This document shows, piece by piece, positions 25,395 through 34,509 of a stretch of 64,000 nucleotides of DNA; position 1 is the stretch's first letter, and the number at the start of each line of letters is the position of its first letter. Where the stretch lies: assembly GCA_965197865.1 (NCBI GenBank), contig CBDANZ010000002.1, positions 186,001-250,000 on the forward strand. Direction: 5' to 3'. A model generated the notes under the pieces. That model ran no database searches. It saw nothing but the letters and a program-made list of their open reading frames with translations, and was not told the DNA's origin. The position numbers and the translations under genes were made by a program. The stretch is from CBDANZ01 sp965197865 (lineage in GTDB: Bacteria > Acidobacteriota > Vicinamibacteria > Vicinamibacterales > CAVVIG01).

Positions 25395-27527
25395 ATGAAC
25401 CGTCTGGCGCGTGAGCGCAGCCCCTATCTTCTGCAGCACGCCGACAACCTCGTCGATTGGTACCCGTGGAGCGGCGAGGCGTTCGATAAGGCGCGCGCCG
25501 ACGACAAGCCCATCTTTCTCTCGGTCGGCTACTCGACCTGTCACTGGTGCCATGTGATGGAGCGGGAGTCGTTCGAAAACGAGGAAGTGGCGCGCGTGCT
25601 CAACGAGCACTTCGTGTCGATCAAGGTTGATCGCGAGGAGCGGCCGGATGTGGATCGCGTGTACATGACGTTTGTACAAGCCACGACCGGGGCTGGCGGA
25701 TGGCCGATGAGTGTCTGGCTCACGCAGGAGCTGAAGCCGTTCTACGGGGGCACCTATTTCCCCCCGTTTTCGAGGTGGGGCAGGCCGGGGTTCGTGGACA
25801 TCATTCAGGAGATCGCCCGCGTATGGCGCAGCGAGCGCGGGCAGGTGGAGCAGTCAGCCGAGACCGTCACGCTGCAGCTTCGCGCGGGAGAGCGGACCCC
25901 GCCTTCGGCGTCGACCCCGAGCGGCGAGGCGTTGCAGCGGACGGTGGCGCAGTTCCGTCAGGCGTTCGACGCGCGCCATGCGGGTTTCGGCGACGCGCCG
26001 AAATTCCCACGTCCGAGCGAGCTCCTGTTTCTGTTGCGGGAACATGCCCGAAGCGGCGAAGCCGACGAGCGCGACATGGTCCTGGCCACCCTGCGGGCGA
26101 TGGCTCGCGGCGGCATGCGCGACCACGTCGGCGGCGGGTTTCACCGGTACTCGGTAGATGCCGCGTGGCGCGTACCGCACTTCGAGAAGATGCTGTACGA
26201 CCAGGCCCAGCTCGTGCTCGCGTATGTCGAAGCCGTCCAGGTGTCCGGCGATCCATTTTATCTCGAGGTTGCGGAAGACACGCTCCGTTACGTAATGCGC
26301 GAAATGACCGACGGGGCTGGCGCTTTCTACTCGGCCGAGGATGCCGACAGTATTCCGCCTGAGCTCGTCGGCCGCCCTGACGCGCACAAAGCAGAAGGCG
26401 CATTCTACCTGTGGACCGCGACCGAACTCGATCAACTGCTGGGCGACGATGCGCCGGTGGTGATGCGCCGGTTCGGCGTCGAGAAAGCGGGCAACGCGCC
26501 CCTCGACCCGCAGGAGGAATTCGTGGGGAAGAACCTCCTCTACGCGGCTCGCTCAATACAGGAGGTCGCCGCCGAGTTCGGCAGGGACGAATCGGAGATT
26601 GCCGACATTCTAAGTCGCGCGCGCCAGAGCATGTTTCGTCGGCGGCTCGAGCGGCCGCGGCCGCATCTCGACGACAAAGTCCTGACCGCCTGGAACGGCC
26701 TCATGATTGCCGCGTTTGCGCGGGCGGCGCGTGTGATGCAGGCGATCGGCGCTGAAGACAGCTACGCCGGACAGCCATACCTCGAAGGGGCCCGGCGGGC
26801 GGCGGTGTTCGTTCGGAGCCGCATGTGGAACGCTGACGGGGCCGCGCTGTTTCGACGCTTCCGAGACGGTCACGCCGAAATCGACGCGTACGCCGAAGAC
26901 TACGCGTACTTGATCTTCGGGTTACTCGAGCTGTTTCAGGCGGATCCCGATGTTGAGTGGCTGGATTGGGCGGTTGCGTTGCAGCGGCGGCAGGACGATC
27001 TGTTCTGGGACGAGGCCGACGGTGGGTGGTTCAGCACGACCGGGCGAGATCCTTCGGTCCTGATTCGCGTGAAAGAAGCGTACGACGGAGCCGAGCCGAC
27101 GGCGAGCTCGGTGTCGACCATGAATCTGCTGACGCTGTCCCATCTCGTCGAGGACAATCGATGGACGGAACGAATCGAGCGCACGCTGCGGCTGTTTGGC
27201 ACGCGGCTCGAGCAGGCCGGCCGCGCGGTGCCGATGATGGCCGCAGCGCTGTCGACGTATCTGGCCGGCCCTCAACAAGTCGTTATCGTGGGTCCCGGTG
27301 ACTCTCGCGCGCTGGCCCGTACAATCGCCAGTCAATATCTGCCGTTTGTAACGACGCTTGTCCTATCGACAGAGCGGCAACGTGCGCTCGCTCCGGTTCT
27401 GCCTCTCGTTGCCGCGATGCAGCCGATCGACGGCGCGCCGGCAGCGTATGTGTGCCGCAATTTCTCCTGCCGGCAGCCGGTCACGACGCCGGAAGCGCTG
27501 GAGAACGAATTGTGTGCGTACTTGTAG
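25395..27527 (+). CDS. DUF255/YyaL thioredoxin-like and six-hairpin protein
   Basis: This 710-residue protein begins with a thioredoxin-like domain (MNRLARERSPYLLQHADNLV, then GYSTCHWCHVMERESFENEE with a CxxC at residues 49 and 52). It continues as an alpha/alpha barrel resembling glycosidase folds (FHRYSVDAAWRVPHFEKMLY, ERPRPHLDDKVLTAWNGLMI). The family is the bacterial counterpart of SPATA20 (YyaL). The function is unknown, though a cellobiose-epimerase-like barrel suggests a sugar-related substrate. The gene is intact, and a REP-like palindrome starts at its stop codon. Confidence 0.92.
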   Translation: MNRLARERSPYLLQHADNLVDWYPWSGEAFDKARADDKPIFLSVGYSTCHWCHVMERESFENEEVARVLNEHFVSIKVDREERPDVDRVYMTFVQATTGAGGWPMSVWLTQELKPFYGGTYFPPFSRWGRPGFVDIIQEIARVWRSERGQVEQSAETVTLQLRAGERTPPSASTPSGEALQRTVAQFRQAFDARHAGFGDAPKFPRPSELLFLLREHARSGEADERDMVLATLRAMARGGMRDHVGGGFHRYSVDAAWRVPHFEKMLYDQAQLVLAYVEAVQVSGDPFYLEVAEDTLRYVMREMTDGAGAFYSAEDADSIPPELVGRPDAHKAEGAFYLWTATELDQLLGDDAPVVMRRFGVEKAGNAPLDPQEEFVGKNLLYAARSIQEVAAEFGRDESEIADILSRARQSMFRRRLERPRPHLDDKVLTAWNGLMIAAFARAARVMQAIGAEDSYAGQPYLEGARRAAVFVRSRMWNADGAALFRRFRDGHAEIDAYAEDYAYLIFGLLELFQADPDVEWLDWAVALQRRQDDLFWDEADGGWFSTTGRDPSVLIRVKEAYDGAEPTASSVSTMNLLTLSHLVEDNRWTERIERTLRLFGTRLEQAGRAVPMMAAALSTYLAGPQQVVIVGPGDSRALARTIASQYLPFVTTLVLSTERQRALAPVLPLVAAMQPIDGAPAAYVCRNFSCRQPVTTPEALENELCAYL

Positions 27528-27590
27528 TGCAGGTCTTCAGCCTCGCCCGACCGTCGATCAAGCAGGTGTAGCGCAGGTCTTCAGACCTGC
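27524..27590. repeat. Two REP-like palindromes in tandem
   Basis: GTAGTGCAGGTCTTCAG (27524-27540) overlaps the stop codon of the DUF255 gene. GTAGCGCAGGTCTTCAGACC (27568-27590) ends at the last base before the convergent MOSC gene. The perfect part can form a hairpin that could end transcripts from either side. Confidence 0.7.
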
Positions 27591-28070
27591 TCAGCTGTCC
27601 GGCTTCAGCTCGACGAGATCGCCCGTACGAACGATCCCGCTGGCGAGCAGTCGCGCGTAGAGGCGGCTGGACCCTGGATGGACTTTCTGGGAGATGCGCG
27701 TAGAGTAGGCACCAATGAACGACCCGCGGATGTTCTCGCAGGGATCCGCGTAGGTCGTAAGGAGCAGCCGGACCGCGTCCCCCACCCGAATCTCGCGGCC
27801 AGGGGTCAGTACGTGCCAATCGAGGCCGGAAATGGTCAGGTTTTCGCCAGCCGTTCCGATCGCGATCGGATGACCTTCGCGCTGGAGAGTGTGAATCACA
27901 TCCAGCGAGAAGAGCGAGACCGCGCGATCGGGCCCGCCGTGGTACCGTCGGTCATTCTGAAAATCGCCATGAAGGCCGTTTTTGGTGATGGACGCCTCGA
28001 AGACGCTCGTTTTCGGGACTCCTCCCCACGAAGTATTGATTGACTCGAGGCGTCCCACCGCATTCAACAC
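27591..28070 (-). CDS. MOSC domain protein
   Basis: MOSC domains bind sulfur or molybdenum-cofactor intermediates. The 159-residue protein has FQNDRRYHGGPDRAVSLFSL, GTAGENLTISGLDW, PGREIRVGDAVRLLLTTYAD and PCENIRGSF with the conserved cysteine. It resembles YiiM-type single-domain MOSC proteins, which reduce N-hydroxylated compounds in other bacteria. The start and length are ordinary. Confidence 0.88.
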   Translation of the reverse strand: MLNAVGRLESINTSWGGVPKTSVFEASITKNGLHGDFQNDRRYHGGPDRAVSLFSLDVIHTLQREGHPIAIGTAGENLTISGLDWHVLTPGREIRVGDAVRLLLTTYADPCENIRGSFIGAYSTRISQKVHPGSSRLYARLLASGIVRTGDLVELKPDS

Positions 28071-28111
28071 GGATAGCGTACACTGAGGGCGGTCTTACCT
28101 TGGAGCGCGGG

Positions 28112-28148
28112 GTTGGGGTGACGGAACTGGCAGACGCACAGGACTTAA
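28112..28148 (+). pseudogene. tRNA-Leu (UAA) 5' fragment
   Basis: GTTGGGG-TGACGGAACTGGC-AGACGCACAGGACTTAA has the 5' acceptor strand, the leucine-type D arm (GGAACTGGCAGAC), the 5' anticodon stem CAGGA and the start of the loop CTTAA with anticodon TAA. The matching 3' stem TCCTG, the variable arm and the T arm are absent; the sequence becomes unrelated at 28149. An intact tRNA-Leu would be about 85 bases long. Confidence 0.7.
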
Positions 28149-28707
28149 GAGACGAAAGAGCCATCTGCGTTCACCCGCCTGTTTCCCGCAAGAATCGTAA
28201 ACCCACCATCCGCTCCACCAAAGTAGCTCTGTTGACGCCGGTGTCTCCGTGTCCGCCGAGTCGATTCAGGGCCGCTGGAAACTGGTTGCTGGGCACCGAG
28301 TAGAAGCGTTTTCTTGCTTCGAGAGCGCAAAGCCGCACTTCGGCCAGGTTCCCAGTTCCGGTCGTGGCGGAACCGAATCATTGACGCGTCGTCTGACGCT
28401 CCGAGCGGGCTCAGCCGTAGGGGCGGGCCTGCGCCGCGGTGATTGAACCCTTCAGGTTCTCCTCAAGACGAGGCGGAGGCGCCCCGTTGAAGGGGGCGAT
28501 GATCTTGGCGCCTCGTCGACTGCCTCTGTCTGGTTGGCGGCTCAGACTCGGCCCGGATCGGGCCAGCTCATGATCGCGCCGCACCCGAAACCGGCCCGAT
28601 GATGTTCGAAGTGTCTGGCATTCGAGCAACCCGTGGATGGTCATGTCACGCGAATCGCTAATGGCATGATTGCGGTCGTGTCACGTTGGTTGGGCAGGCG
28701 GGTCGGG
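28149..28707. other. Spacer with no firm gene
   Basis: The minus strand next to the tRNA break reads QSYFGGADGGFTILAGNR and VNADGSFVS, which may be the end of a lost gene, but I recognise no family. The rest has no supported feature. Confidence 0.35.
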
Positions 28708-29052
28708 CTATGGCCGGTGTGTGTCCTGCACGATCGTTCTGATGCTCTGAATGTTCCGATCTCGTAGCGGACACGTGCTGTCGGTAGCCACACACTGCGC
28801 CAGGTTCATGCCACAGCCACAGATACACCGCGCGCGATTGGCCGCCTGAAGAGCGTTCCGCTTCTCATTCGACGTGAGCAGAGAAAAATCCACGACGCGG
28901 ATGTCGGCATCCGTGTAAGCCACTCCAGACAGCTGAGACGCGCCATAAATGAGTAGAGCGACTCCCGCCGTCAGAGCCATCCACTTCAGAGGCTTGGGCA
29001 CAAGGCGCACCGGCCTCCGACGTCGAGTGTCCTTGCTGGAAGCTCTCTTCAT
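28708..29052 (-). CDS. Small membrane-anchored protein with cysteine cluster
   Basis: This 114-residue protein has a basic N-terminus, one membrane segment (LKWMALTAGVALLIYGASQL) and a C-terminal domain CICGCGMNLAQCVATDSTCP with five cysteines. The CxCGCGM-x-C spacing resembles short metal-binding modules found next to thioredoxin or cytochrome maturation domains. It may bind a metal on the outer face of the membrane. The function is unknown. Confidence 0.6.
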   Translation of the reverse strand: MKRASSKDTRRRRPVRLVPKPLKWMALTAGVALLIYGASQLSGVAYTDADIRVVDFSLLTSNEKRNALQAANRARCICGCGMNLAQCVATDSTCPLRDRNIQSIRTIVQDTHRP

Positions 29053-29390
29053 GCGTCATCGTCCACACGAGCGGTCCTCTCCGCGTGCGACAGTCCCTCG
29101 CGTGGCGGAGGGCTTCAGACGTGCGCACCGCAACGAGCCTTAGGGCGGGTCTACAGACCGGGGCCCTATTCAGAGGCGAAACCGCTTCTCGGCATTGATC
29201 CTCGAAGCAGCCCTCGAAATCAATAGAATTCGTTACGGCAGGCTCGGCTCGGCTCGGCCTTGAGAATCCCGAGCCTGCAAAGGACCGGCTGCCACGATGG
29301 CGCCCAGCGCCCGCGTTCCCGATGAGCCTCGGCGTCTCAGCGAACGGTGAACGACCGTTCGTCTTCTGTAATCGGCTTCTCGGATCGCAG
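29053..29390. other. Spacer without a recognisable gene
   Basis: Contains a short GGCTC triplication near 29240 and no supported gene. Confidence 0.35.
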
Positions 29391-30453
29391 TTACTGCTCG
29401 AGCACGCCTAGGGTCGCTTCAGATGCATCGTATCCGTGCTCTATTCGTTGTGTGATGTGGTCACGCAGCGTCGCAATGTCGGCGGGCGGGGCGACAATCA
29501 CGAACGGAATTTCCAGCTCGGCGGCCAGCTTCCGAAACAGGTCGCACTGCCACCGTCTGAGAAATGCGCCATCGACGATTACGATGTAGCCGGCGCGCGC
29601 GACCGAGCGTGCGAGCCAGGACAACCGCCGGTAAAGCTGCTGTGTGATCTCTGGTGCGTACAGTCCACGGTCGAGATCCGAGTCGCTGCGCGCGTCAGCG
29701 CTCAGGTCGTGAGCGCGCTTACGCTCGATGTCGGTCCGAATTCGGATCGCGCCGACCAGCGCGGCCAGCGATTCCGACGACGTTGTCCTGCCGCACCCGG
29801 ACGGGCCGTGTGTGATGATAAGAGCCGGATGGGGCTGCCGCACGTACCGTTTGGCCAGCTCCAGGTACCCGCGATACTCGGCCTGGAGGGTCGTCCGCTG
29901 ATCGGTTGAAGCGACGTGTCCCATCCGGAGCCGCGTGACCTTCGCCCGCACCATGGCACGATAGGTAAGGTAAGAGCGCAGCACGTCCAAGCCTTCGTAG
30001 TCCCCGGTGATCTCGAGATATACGTTGAGGAATCGCGAGGCCAGATCCGGCCTCGCCCGGTCCTGCAAATCCATCAGGAGGAATCCGACGTCGCTCATCA
30101 CGTCGATCCATCGCATTGACTCGTTGAACTCGATTCCGTCAAAGATCGTAATCTTGCCTCCGACAAGCACGATGTTGCCCAGGTGCAGGTCACCATGGCA
30201 TTCGAGGATAAAGTCTTTTTGCTGGCGCCGCGCAAAGGAGAGCTGGTGGGCGGCGTAGTCACGTTCGACTCAGGTGCGAAGCCCCTCGACATCGGCGCGG
30301 TCGTCCGCGTCCAGCACCGGCTCGAGCTGGGCGAAGTTCTGAAGCGCGGGCAGCAGGACGGTGCTGGCCGTGCCGAACGCGGCGGGCGTCCCCTTCGATG
30401 AGGATCTCGGCGTGGTTGCGGTAGCCGGCTGCGTCTTCCTGACGCTCTCATGG
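29391..30453 (-). pseudogene. Aminoglycoside-phosphotransferase-like/ATPase fusion, truncated and with in-frame stop
   Basis: Reading downstream, the gene gives GTASTVLLPALQNFAQLEPV, VEGLRT, a TGA (30270-30272), then VERDYAAHQLSFARRQQKDF and the kinase signature ECHGDLHLGNIVLVGGKITI with FDGIEFNESMRWID. This is an APH-fold domain. The C-terminal half is a P-loop ATPase: HPALIITHGPSGCGRTTSSE, RTDIERKRAHDL and YIVIVDGAFLRRWQCDLFRK. The two-domain arrangement is known for bacterial proteins of unknown substrate. The stop replaces a Trp or Arg codon. The 5' end is lost exactly where MITE copy A begins. Confidence 0.75.
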
Positions 30454-30618
30454 CTAGCAGTCCGTGGTGAAAGTCGGGCGCTGCACCGAGACGAGCGAGG
30501 CGCCTCGCGGGCAAGGCGCGACGACCGAGAATACCGCCTGTATTTGATGGAGGAGCAACGTAGGCCACGAGGATGCATCCTCGTCGAATGCAGACGGACT
30601 TTCACCACGGACTGCTAG
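30454..30618. mobile_element. MITE-like element, copy A
   Basis: This 165-bp element starts CTAGCAGTCCGTGGTGAAAG and ends with the inverted copy CTTTCACCACGGACTGCTAG, giving terminal inverted repeats of 22 bp. The interior is GC-rich and contains no transposase. It truncates the 5' end of the phosphotransferase-like gene. Copy B (31087) has the same orientation and copy C (49310) is inverted. The ends would allow CTAG to be the target duplication. Confidence 0.85.
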
Positions 30619-31086
30619 ACGGGACGGAAGAACCTCGCGTGGAGGTGCGCGCCGACGCGCCGAATCCTCGAACGCTGAGGCTCGAAGTCGTTCAGCGGAT
30701 GATGCCGATAGCCCCCCCCCCCCCCCCCCCCCCCCGAAACGCTGCGATCCCTGCGAGAGCCTGGGCTTGCGCGCTCAGACGATGCGATGGCCGCGATGGG
30801 CTTGCTGACCGTGAAATCAATCGCTCTCCAACGGGGCGGAACGGCCGAACTGATGGGCATCGGCGATCGTGGCAGCCTCATCCAGAGCACATTCTGCAGG
30901 CCTGACACAAACTGACGACCGCGCGGGCATCACTGTCTCTTGTGCAGCGGGCCGCCACTTCTCGTCAGCCTCGCAGTGAAGGTCGGGGCCTGTTGCGCCT
31001 CGTCACACATGCGGGGCCGACGATCGTGAATAGTAGATCCTGTCATCCAGAACTGAGCCCGCCAGCGTTCGAGTAGTGCCCCTTCT
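30619..31086. other. Sequence between MITE copies A and B, with a poly-C tract
   Basis: After the 24-C tract one plus-strand frame reads ETLRSLREPGLARSDDAMAA, MGLLTVKSIALQRGGTAEL and IQSTFCRPDTN to a TGA, and looks like the tail of a lost protein that I cannot name. The rest holds nothing recognised. Confidence 0.4.
30712..30735. repeat. 24-base cytosine homopolymer
   Basis: GATAG is followed by 24 consecutive C and then GAAAC. Such tracts are rare in bacteria and prone to slippage. It lies at the edge of a coding remnant, so it may mark an assembly weak point or a phase-variable site. Confidence 0.9.
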
Positions 31087-31252
31087 CTAGCAGTCCGTGG
31101 TGAAAGTCGGGCGCTGCACCGAGACGAGCGAGGCGCCTCGCGGGCAAGGCGCGACGACCGAGAATACCGCCTGTATTTGATGGAGGAGCAACGCAGGCCA
31201 CGAGGATGCATCGCTCGTCGAATGCAGACGGACTTTCACCACGGACTGCTAG
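31087..31252. mobile_element. MITE-like element, copy B
   Basis: A 166-bp copy nearly identical to copy A, with the same orientation and the same CTAGCAGTCCGTGGTGAAAG ends. It differs by one extra base near the right end (GCATCGCTCG against GCATCCTCG) and one T/C change. A frame of about 40 codons exists inside but is probably not a gene. Confidence 0.85.
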
Positions 31253-31409
31253 TCACTGATGGGTGTGCGCCGACCAGACCAGCCCAACTCTTGGTCCTGT
31301 GTCGAGCGCGTGCCAGGCGACTGACACGCGAAACGGTGACGTCCTTCACGCTGTGGTTCGGCGCGATTGACGGCTCTGCGATCGAGACAGACGGAAGGAG
31401 GAGGGACCG

Positions 31410-31520
31410 ATGTCTGAACGAAGCGGCGACCGCGCCAGATTTCAGAAAGACCGGTCGGAGAGCCCCGAGGTCCCTGGGCGCAGCCATCGCACACGCCGTC
31501 CCTTAGAATCCGCCAGGTGA
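31410..31520 (+). CDS. Very small basic protein (possible fragment)
   Basis: MSERSGDRARFQKDR follows an unusually strong GGAAGGAGGAGGG ribosome site nine bases upstream. The first 15 residues look like the start of a small basic protein, after which the composition changes (SESPEVPGRSH), so the rest may be a remnant. The product is 36 residues. The remainder of 31253-31601 has no supported feature. Confidence 0.35.
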   Translation: MSERSGDRARFQKDRSESPEVPGRSHRTRRPLESAR

Positions 31521-32066
31521 ACGGTAGCTGATCGCGGTTCTCCTCGCCATCTCGAGACAGTGACACGGCTTCCGGCGCCCGAGACCGAAGAGCGGCACGA
31601 CCTACACAATACGTTCGGGATGCGAATAGATGTTGAAGTTGTCACCGCGCACGAAGCCGAGCAGCGTCACGCCCGCTTCATCGGCTAGGTCGATCGCCAG
31701 GCTCGAGGGCGCGGACACGGCACCGACGATTGGGATGCTGGCCACGAACGCCTTCTGGACGATCTCGAACGAAGTCCGGCCGCTGACGAACAGCAGGCGG
31801 TCCGAGAGGGGTAGCGCGTCCATCATCAGCACGCGACCGACGAGCTTGTCCAGCGCGTTGTGCCGGCCGACGTGTTCGGCCACGTCGTGCAGGAGGCCGC
31901 CCATACTTGAAGAGGCCGGTGGCGTGGAGTCCGCCTGTCCGGTTGAACACCGTCTGCACCGCGCGGAGGCGGTCGTCGGGCAGTCCGGCCACGGTCAACG
32001 CGCTGACGCGGGCCTCGACCGTCAGGGGCGCGACATCCGCCGTCAACGACTCGATGGTCAGGCGCC

Positions 32067-33495
32067 GGGTTTGTCCCATCCGCTGTTGAAATTCAGCGGC
32101 GGCTCGGGTGACGACTACGCAACCATCCCCGACGATTCATCGAGCCCCAGCTGAGCGTCACGTGCTCGCAACGCGGCGACCAGCACGGGCATGTCCTTAC
32201 ACCCCTTCACCCGCCGGAATCCTTTGGCCGCTTCCAGCACACCGGCAGCGACCCAGCGGAGCACCATCGTACCCCCGCGCCAGCGTTTCACGTTCCGCTT
32301 CACGTGGCGTGTCCGGCTCAGGAGGCTCTCGACGGCGTTGGTCGTCGCCAGCGATCGGCGGAGCCGCTCCGAGAGCGGCAACTCGACTACGGTGAGCGTC
32401 TCGTCGAGCCCTTCCCGTATGCTGGCGGCTGCACTCGGATAATCGATGTCCACCCGCCGGGCCAAGTCCTGCAACAAGCGCCGGGCCGCCTTGATGTCGG
32501 TGTGCGTATAGGCGCGCGTGAGGGTCGCCTTCACCCACGGACGCTGGGCCTCGGGCAGATACTCGAGCACGTTGCGCCGTTTATGCACCTGGCATCGTTG
32601 TACCAGGGCTGCGGGGCCGAAGGTCTGCATCACCGCAGTGTGGAGCGCTTGCGCTCCATCGAGGATGACGAGCAGACTGCGGTCGGTCCGCAGCCCACGG
32701 CTCTGCAGATTGGTCAGCAAGCCCTGACACACGGTCGTGTTCTCCGCTGACCCTTCCCAGAGGCCCAGCGGGTGTTTGGCGCCCGTTTTATCGAGGCCCA
32801 GCGCCACGACGATGCAGTGGCCGCCGACGTGGACCCCATCGATCAGTAGCGCCACCAGCTCGAGGTCGTCGAGCGGCGTTGCCCGCCACGCATCGAGTTG
32901 CGCCTGCGTCTGCGCCACAAACCGCCGACTCACGGCACTCTTGCTTGTGCCCCGCGTGCGGACGTCGGCCCCCAGCGGTTCTAGACTCCGGCCATACTGG
33001 CGCGTGGCCACGCCGATGAGCATCTGTTCGACCACGCGCCGGGTGAGCGGATCCGTGTTCGTAAAGGCCTGGACGGATGGCAGCGCGACCTCCTGCCCGT
33101 CGCGCCGCACCCGCGGCCGACGCAGGGCGACCTTGCGGCCCCCCAGCACGACTTCGCTGGGCGCATGGCCCGCCCGAGACGCCCGCCGCGCGGGCTGATG
33201 CGCATACCGCGGACCGCACACGGCCACGCGATCCGCTTCCAACATCGCCGCGAGGACCTTCAGGCCCGACGCGACGACCAGCTCTTGGAGCTCGGCCTGT
33301 GCATCGACCAGGATGTCGACCAATGGAAGGTGCCGTGGTGCCGGCAATGCTGATTGGCGCCCACGAACGCCTGTGCCAAACTTCTTCATGGCGGCTCCTT
33401 TCTGGGGGCTTCAGCCCCAGGTTTTCCCACCGGCCGTCTATCACGACCAGCAGGGAGCCGCCGCTTTAAATTTCAACAGCTAGAGGGACATCCCC
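32067..33495 (-). mobile_element. IS256-type insertion sequence, copy 1
   Basis: The 1429-bp element is bounded by GGGTTTGTCCC on the left and GGGACATCCCC on the right (imperfect inverted repeats that extend to CTGTTGAAATT). It is flanked by direct 8-bp repeats CAGGCGCC at 32059-32066 and 33496-33503, the target-duplication size usual for the IS256 family. It lies inside fdhD and differs from copy 2 by about three bases. Confidence 0.93.
32115..33389 (-). CDS. IS256-family (Mutator-like) transposase
   Basis: A 424-residue DDE transposase with the family pattern: SKSAVSRRFVAQTQAQLDAW (HTH region), LVALLIDGVHVGGHCIVVAL with the first Asp, LLVILDGAQALHTAVMQTFG with the second Asp, QRCQVHKRRNVLEYLPEAQR (C/H zinc-like segment) and SLATTNAVESLLSRTRHVKR with the Glu. 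It appears complete and is oriented opposite to yajQ. The copy at 44370 differs at two residues (Phe/Cys and Ile/Val). Confidence 0.95.
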   Translation of the reverse strand: MKKFGTGVRGRQSALPAPRHLPLVDILVDAQAELQELVVASGLKVLAAMLEADRVAVCGPRYAHQPARRASRAGHAPSEVVLGGRKVALRRPRVRRDGQEVALPSVQAFTNTDPLTRRVVEQMLIGVATRQYGRSLEPLGADVRTRGTSKSAVSRRFVAQTQAQLDAWRATPLDDLELVALLIDGVHVGGHCIVVALGLDKTGAKHPLGLWEGSAENTTVCQGLLTNLQSRGLRTDRSLLVILDGAQALHTAVMQTFGPAALVQRCQVHKRRNVLEYLPEAQRPWVKATLTRAYTHTDIKAARRLLQDLARRVDIDYPSAAASIREGLDETLTVVELPLSERLRRSLATTNAVESLLSRTRHVKRNVKRWRGGTMVLRWVAAGVLEAAKGFRRVKGCKDMPVLVAALRARDAQLGLDESSGMVA

Positions 33496-34008
33496 CAGGC
33501 GCCCACAGAGGCCGCACGCCGCGCTGGTCGTCACCTGGCGCCGTCCCGCGAGCGTGAGCTCCAGTGCGTCATCCGAATCACGGGCGAGTGTCACGTTCAC
33601 GATGTTCTTGATCGTTTCAGTCGTTCCTCCGGTCGTAGCGTCCGCATCCGGGTAAGCCGCGGCCGTCGTCGTGCCGGTCTCAAGGCGGGCTGCACTCTCA
33701 CAGTACTCAATCGTCCCCACATCGTCGGCTGACCTCAGGACGCGCTCTGCCAGCAGAAACCAGGCGACGAGCTCGTGATCGGCGCCAGGCGTGCGCATGA
33801 TCACCGCAAAGGGCCGGCCGTGTAGGCGCACCTCAAGCGGCTCCTCGGTGACCGGCTGATCGACCTCCGGCAGACGACGCCCCTCACGCACCCGCACCAC
33901 GTCCACCGCCCTGAACGCCTCGGCCATGCGCTCCATCTTACGTCCGAAAGCTGACGCCACCGGCTGAGTCGACAAAATAGCACTTGCAAATAGACCTACA
34001 ATTGGGCG

Positions 34009-34509
34009 ATGGCGACTTCATCCTCGTTCGACATCACTTCCCCGATCGACTTCCAGGAAGTCGACAACGCGCTGAACCAGGCGCGCAAGGAAGTAGGTCA
34101 GCGCTACGACTTCAAGGGTGCGAAGGCTGAGATCGCTCTTAGCACCACCGAGAAAACGCTCACGCTGGTTGCGGCCGATGAATTCAAGATGAACGCACTC
34201 TGGGAGATCGTGCAGACTCGTCTCGTGCGCCGCGGGGTGCCGATCAAGAACTTCAAGGCGGGATACTCCGAGCCGGCGGCAGGGGCCACCGTGCGGCGGG
34301 TGATTCCGATACAGGAAGGAATTCCGATAGAGGCGGCACGAGAGATCGTGAAATTCATCAAGGACCGGAAGCTGAGGAAAGTCCAGGCCTCGATTCAGGG
34401 TGACCAGGTGCGAATCGCAGCGCCGGCGAAGGACGAGCTGCAGGCCGCGATCTATGCCCTCAAGGAGCACGATTTCGGCGTCGCCCTGCAGTTCGGGAAC
34501 TACAGATAG
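34009..34509 (+). CDS. yajQ: YajQ-family cyclic-di-GMP-binding protein
   Basis: This 166-residue protein has the YajQ signatures SSFDITSPIDFQEVDNALNQ, EVGQRYDFKGAKAEI, FKMNALWEIVQTRLVRRGV and a C-terminal KVQASIQGDQVRIAAPAKDE followed by DFGVALQFGNYR. In Xanthomonas, YajQ homologues bind cyclic di-GMP; elsewhere they bind nucleic acid. The gene is intact and diverges from the disrupted fdhD. Confidence 0.93.
   Translation: MATSSSFDITSPIDFQEVDNALNQARKEVGQRYDFKGAKAEIALSTTEKTLTLVAADEFKMNALWEIVQTRLVRRGVPIKNFKAGYSEPAAGATVRRVIPIQEGIPIEAAREIVKFIKDRKLRKVQASIQGDQVRIAAPAKDELQAAIYALKEHDFGVALQFGNYR

Larger units (their letters stand above)
31602..33975 (-). pseudogene. fdhD: FdhD formate dehydrogenase accessory sulfurtransferase, split by an IS256-type element
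   Basis: FdhD transfers sulfur to the molybdenum cofactor of formate dehydrogenase. The N-terminal part (33496-33975) reads EEPLEVRLHGRPFAVIMRTP, ADHELVAWFLLAERVL and SAACGLCGRL with the conserved CxxC. After removing the 1429-bp element and one copy of its 8-bp duplication, the frame continues LTIESLTADVAPLTVEARVS and VFNRTGGLHATGLF. A further frameshift near 31910 leads to HDVAEHVGRHNALDKLVGRV, GRTSFEIVQKAF and FNIYSHPERIV. The insertion and the frameshift are independent lesions. It diverges from yajQ. Confidence 0.9.

Noticed and set aside
30930..31211. Frame of about 40 codons within the MITE copies (MHPRGLRCSS onward)
   Set aside because: It depends on the element's palindromic ends, differs between copies by a frameshift, and has no ribosome site.
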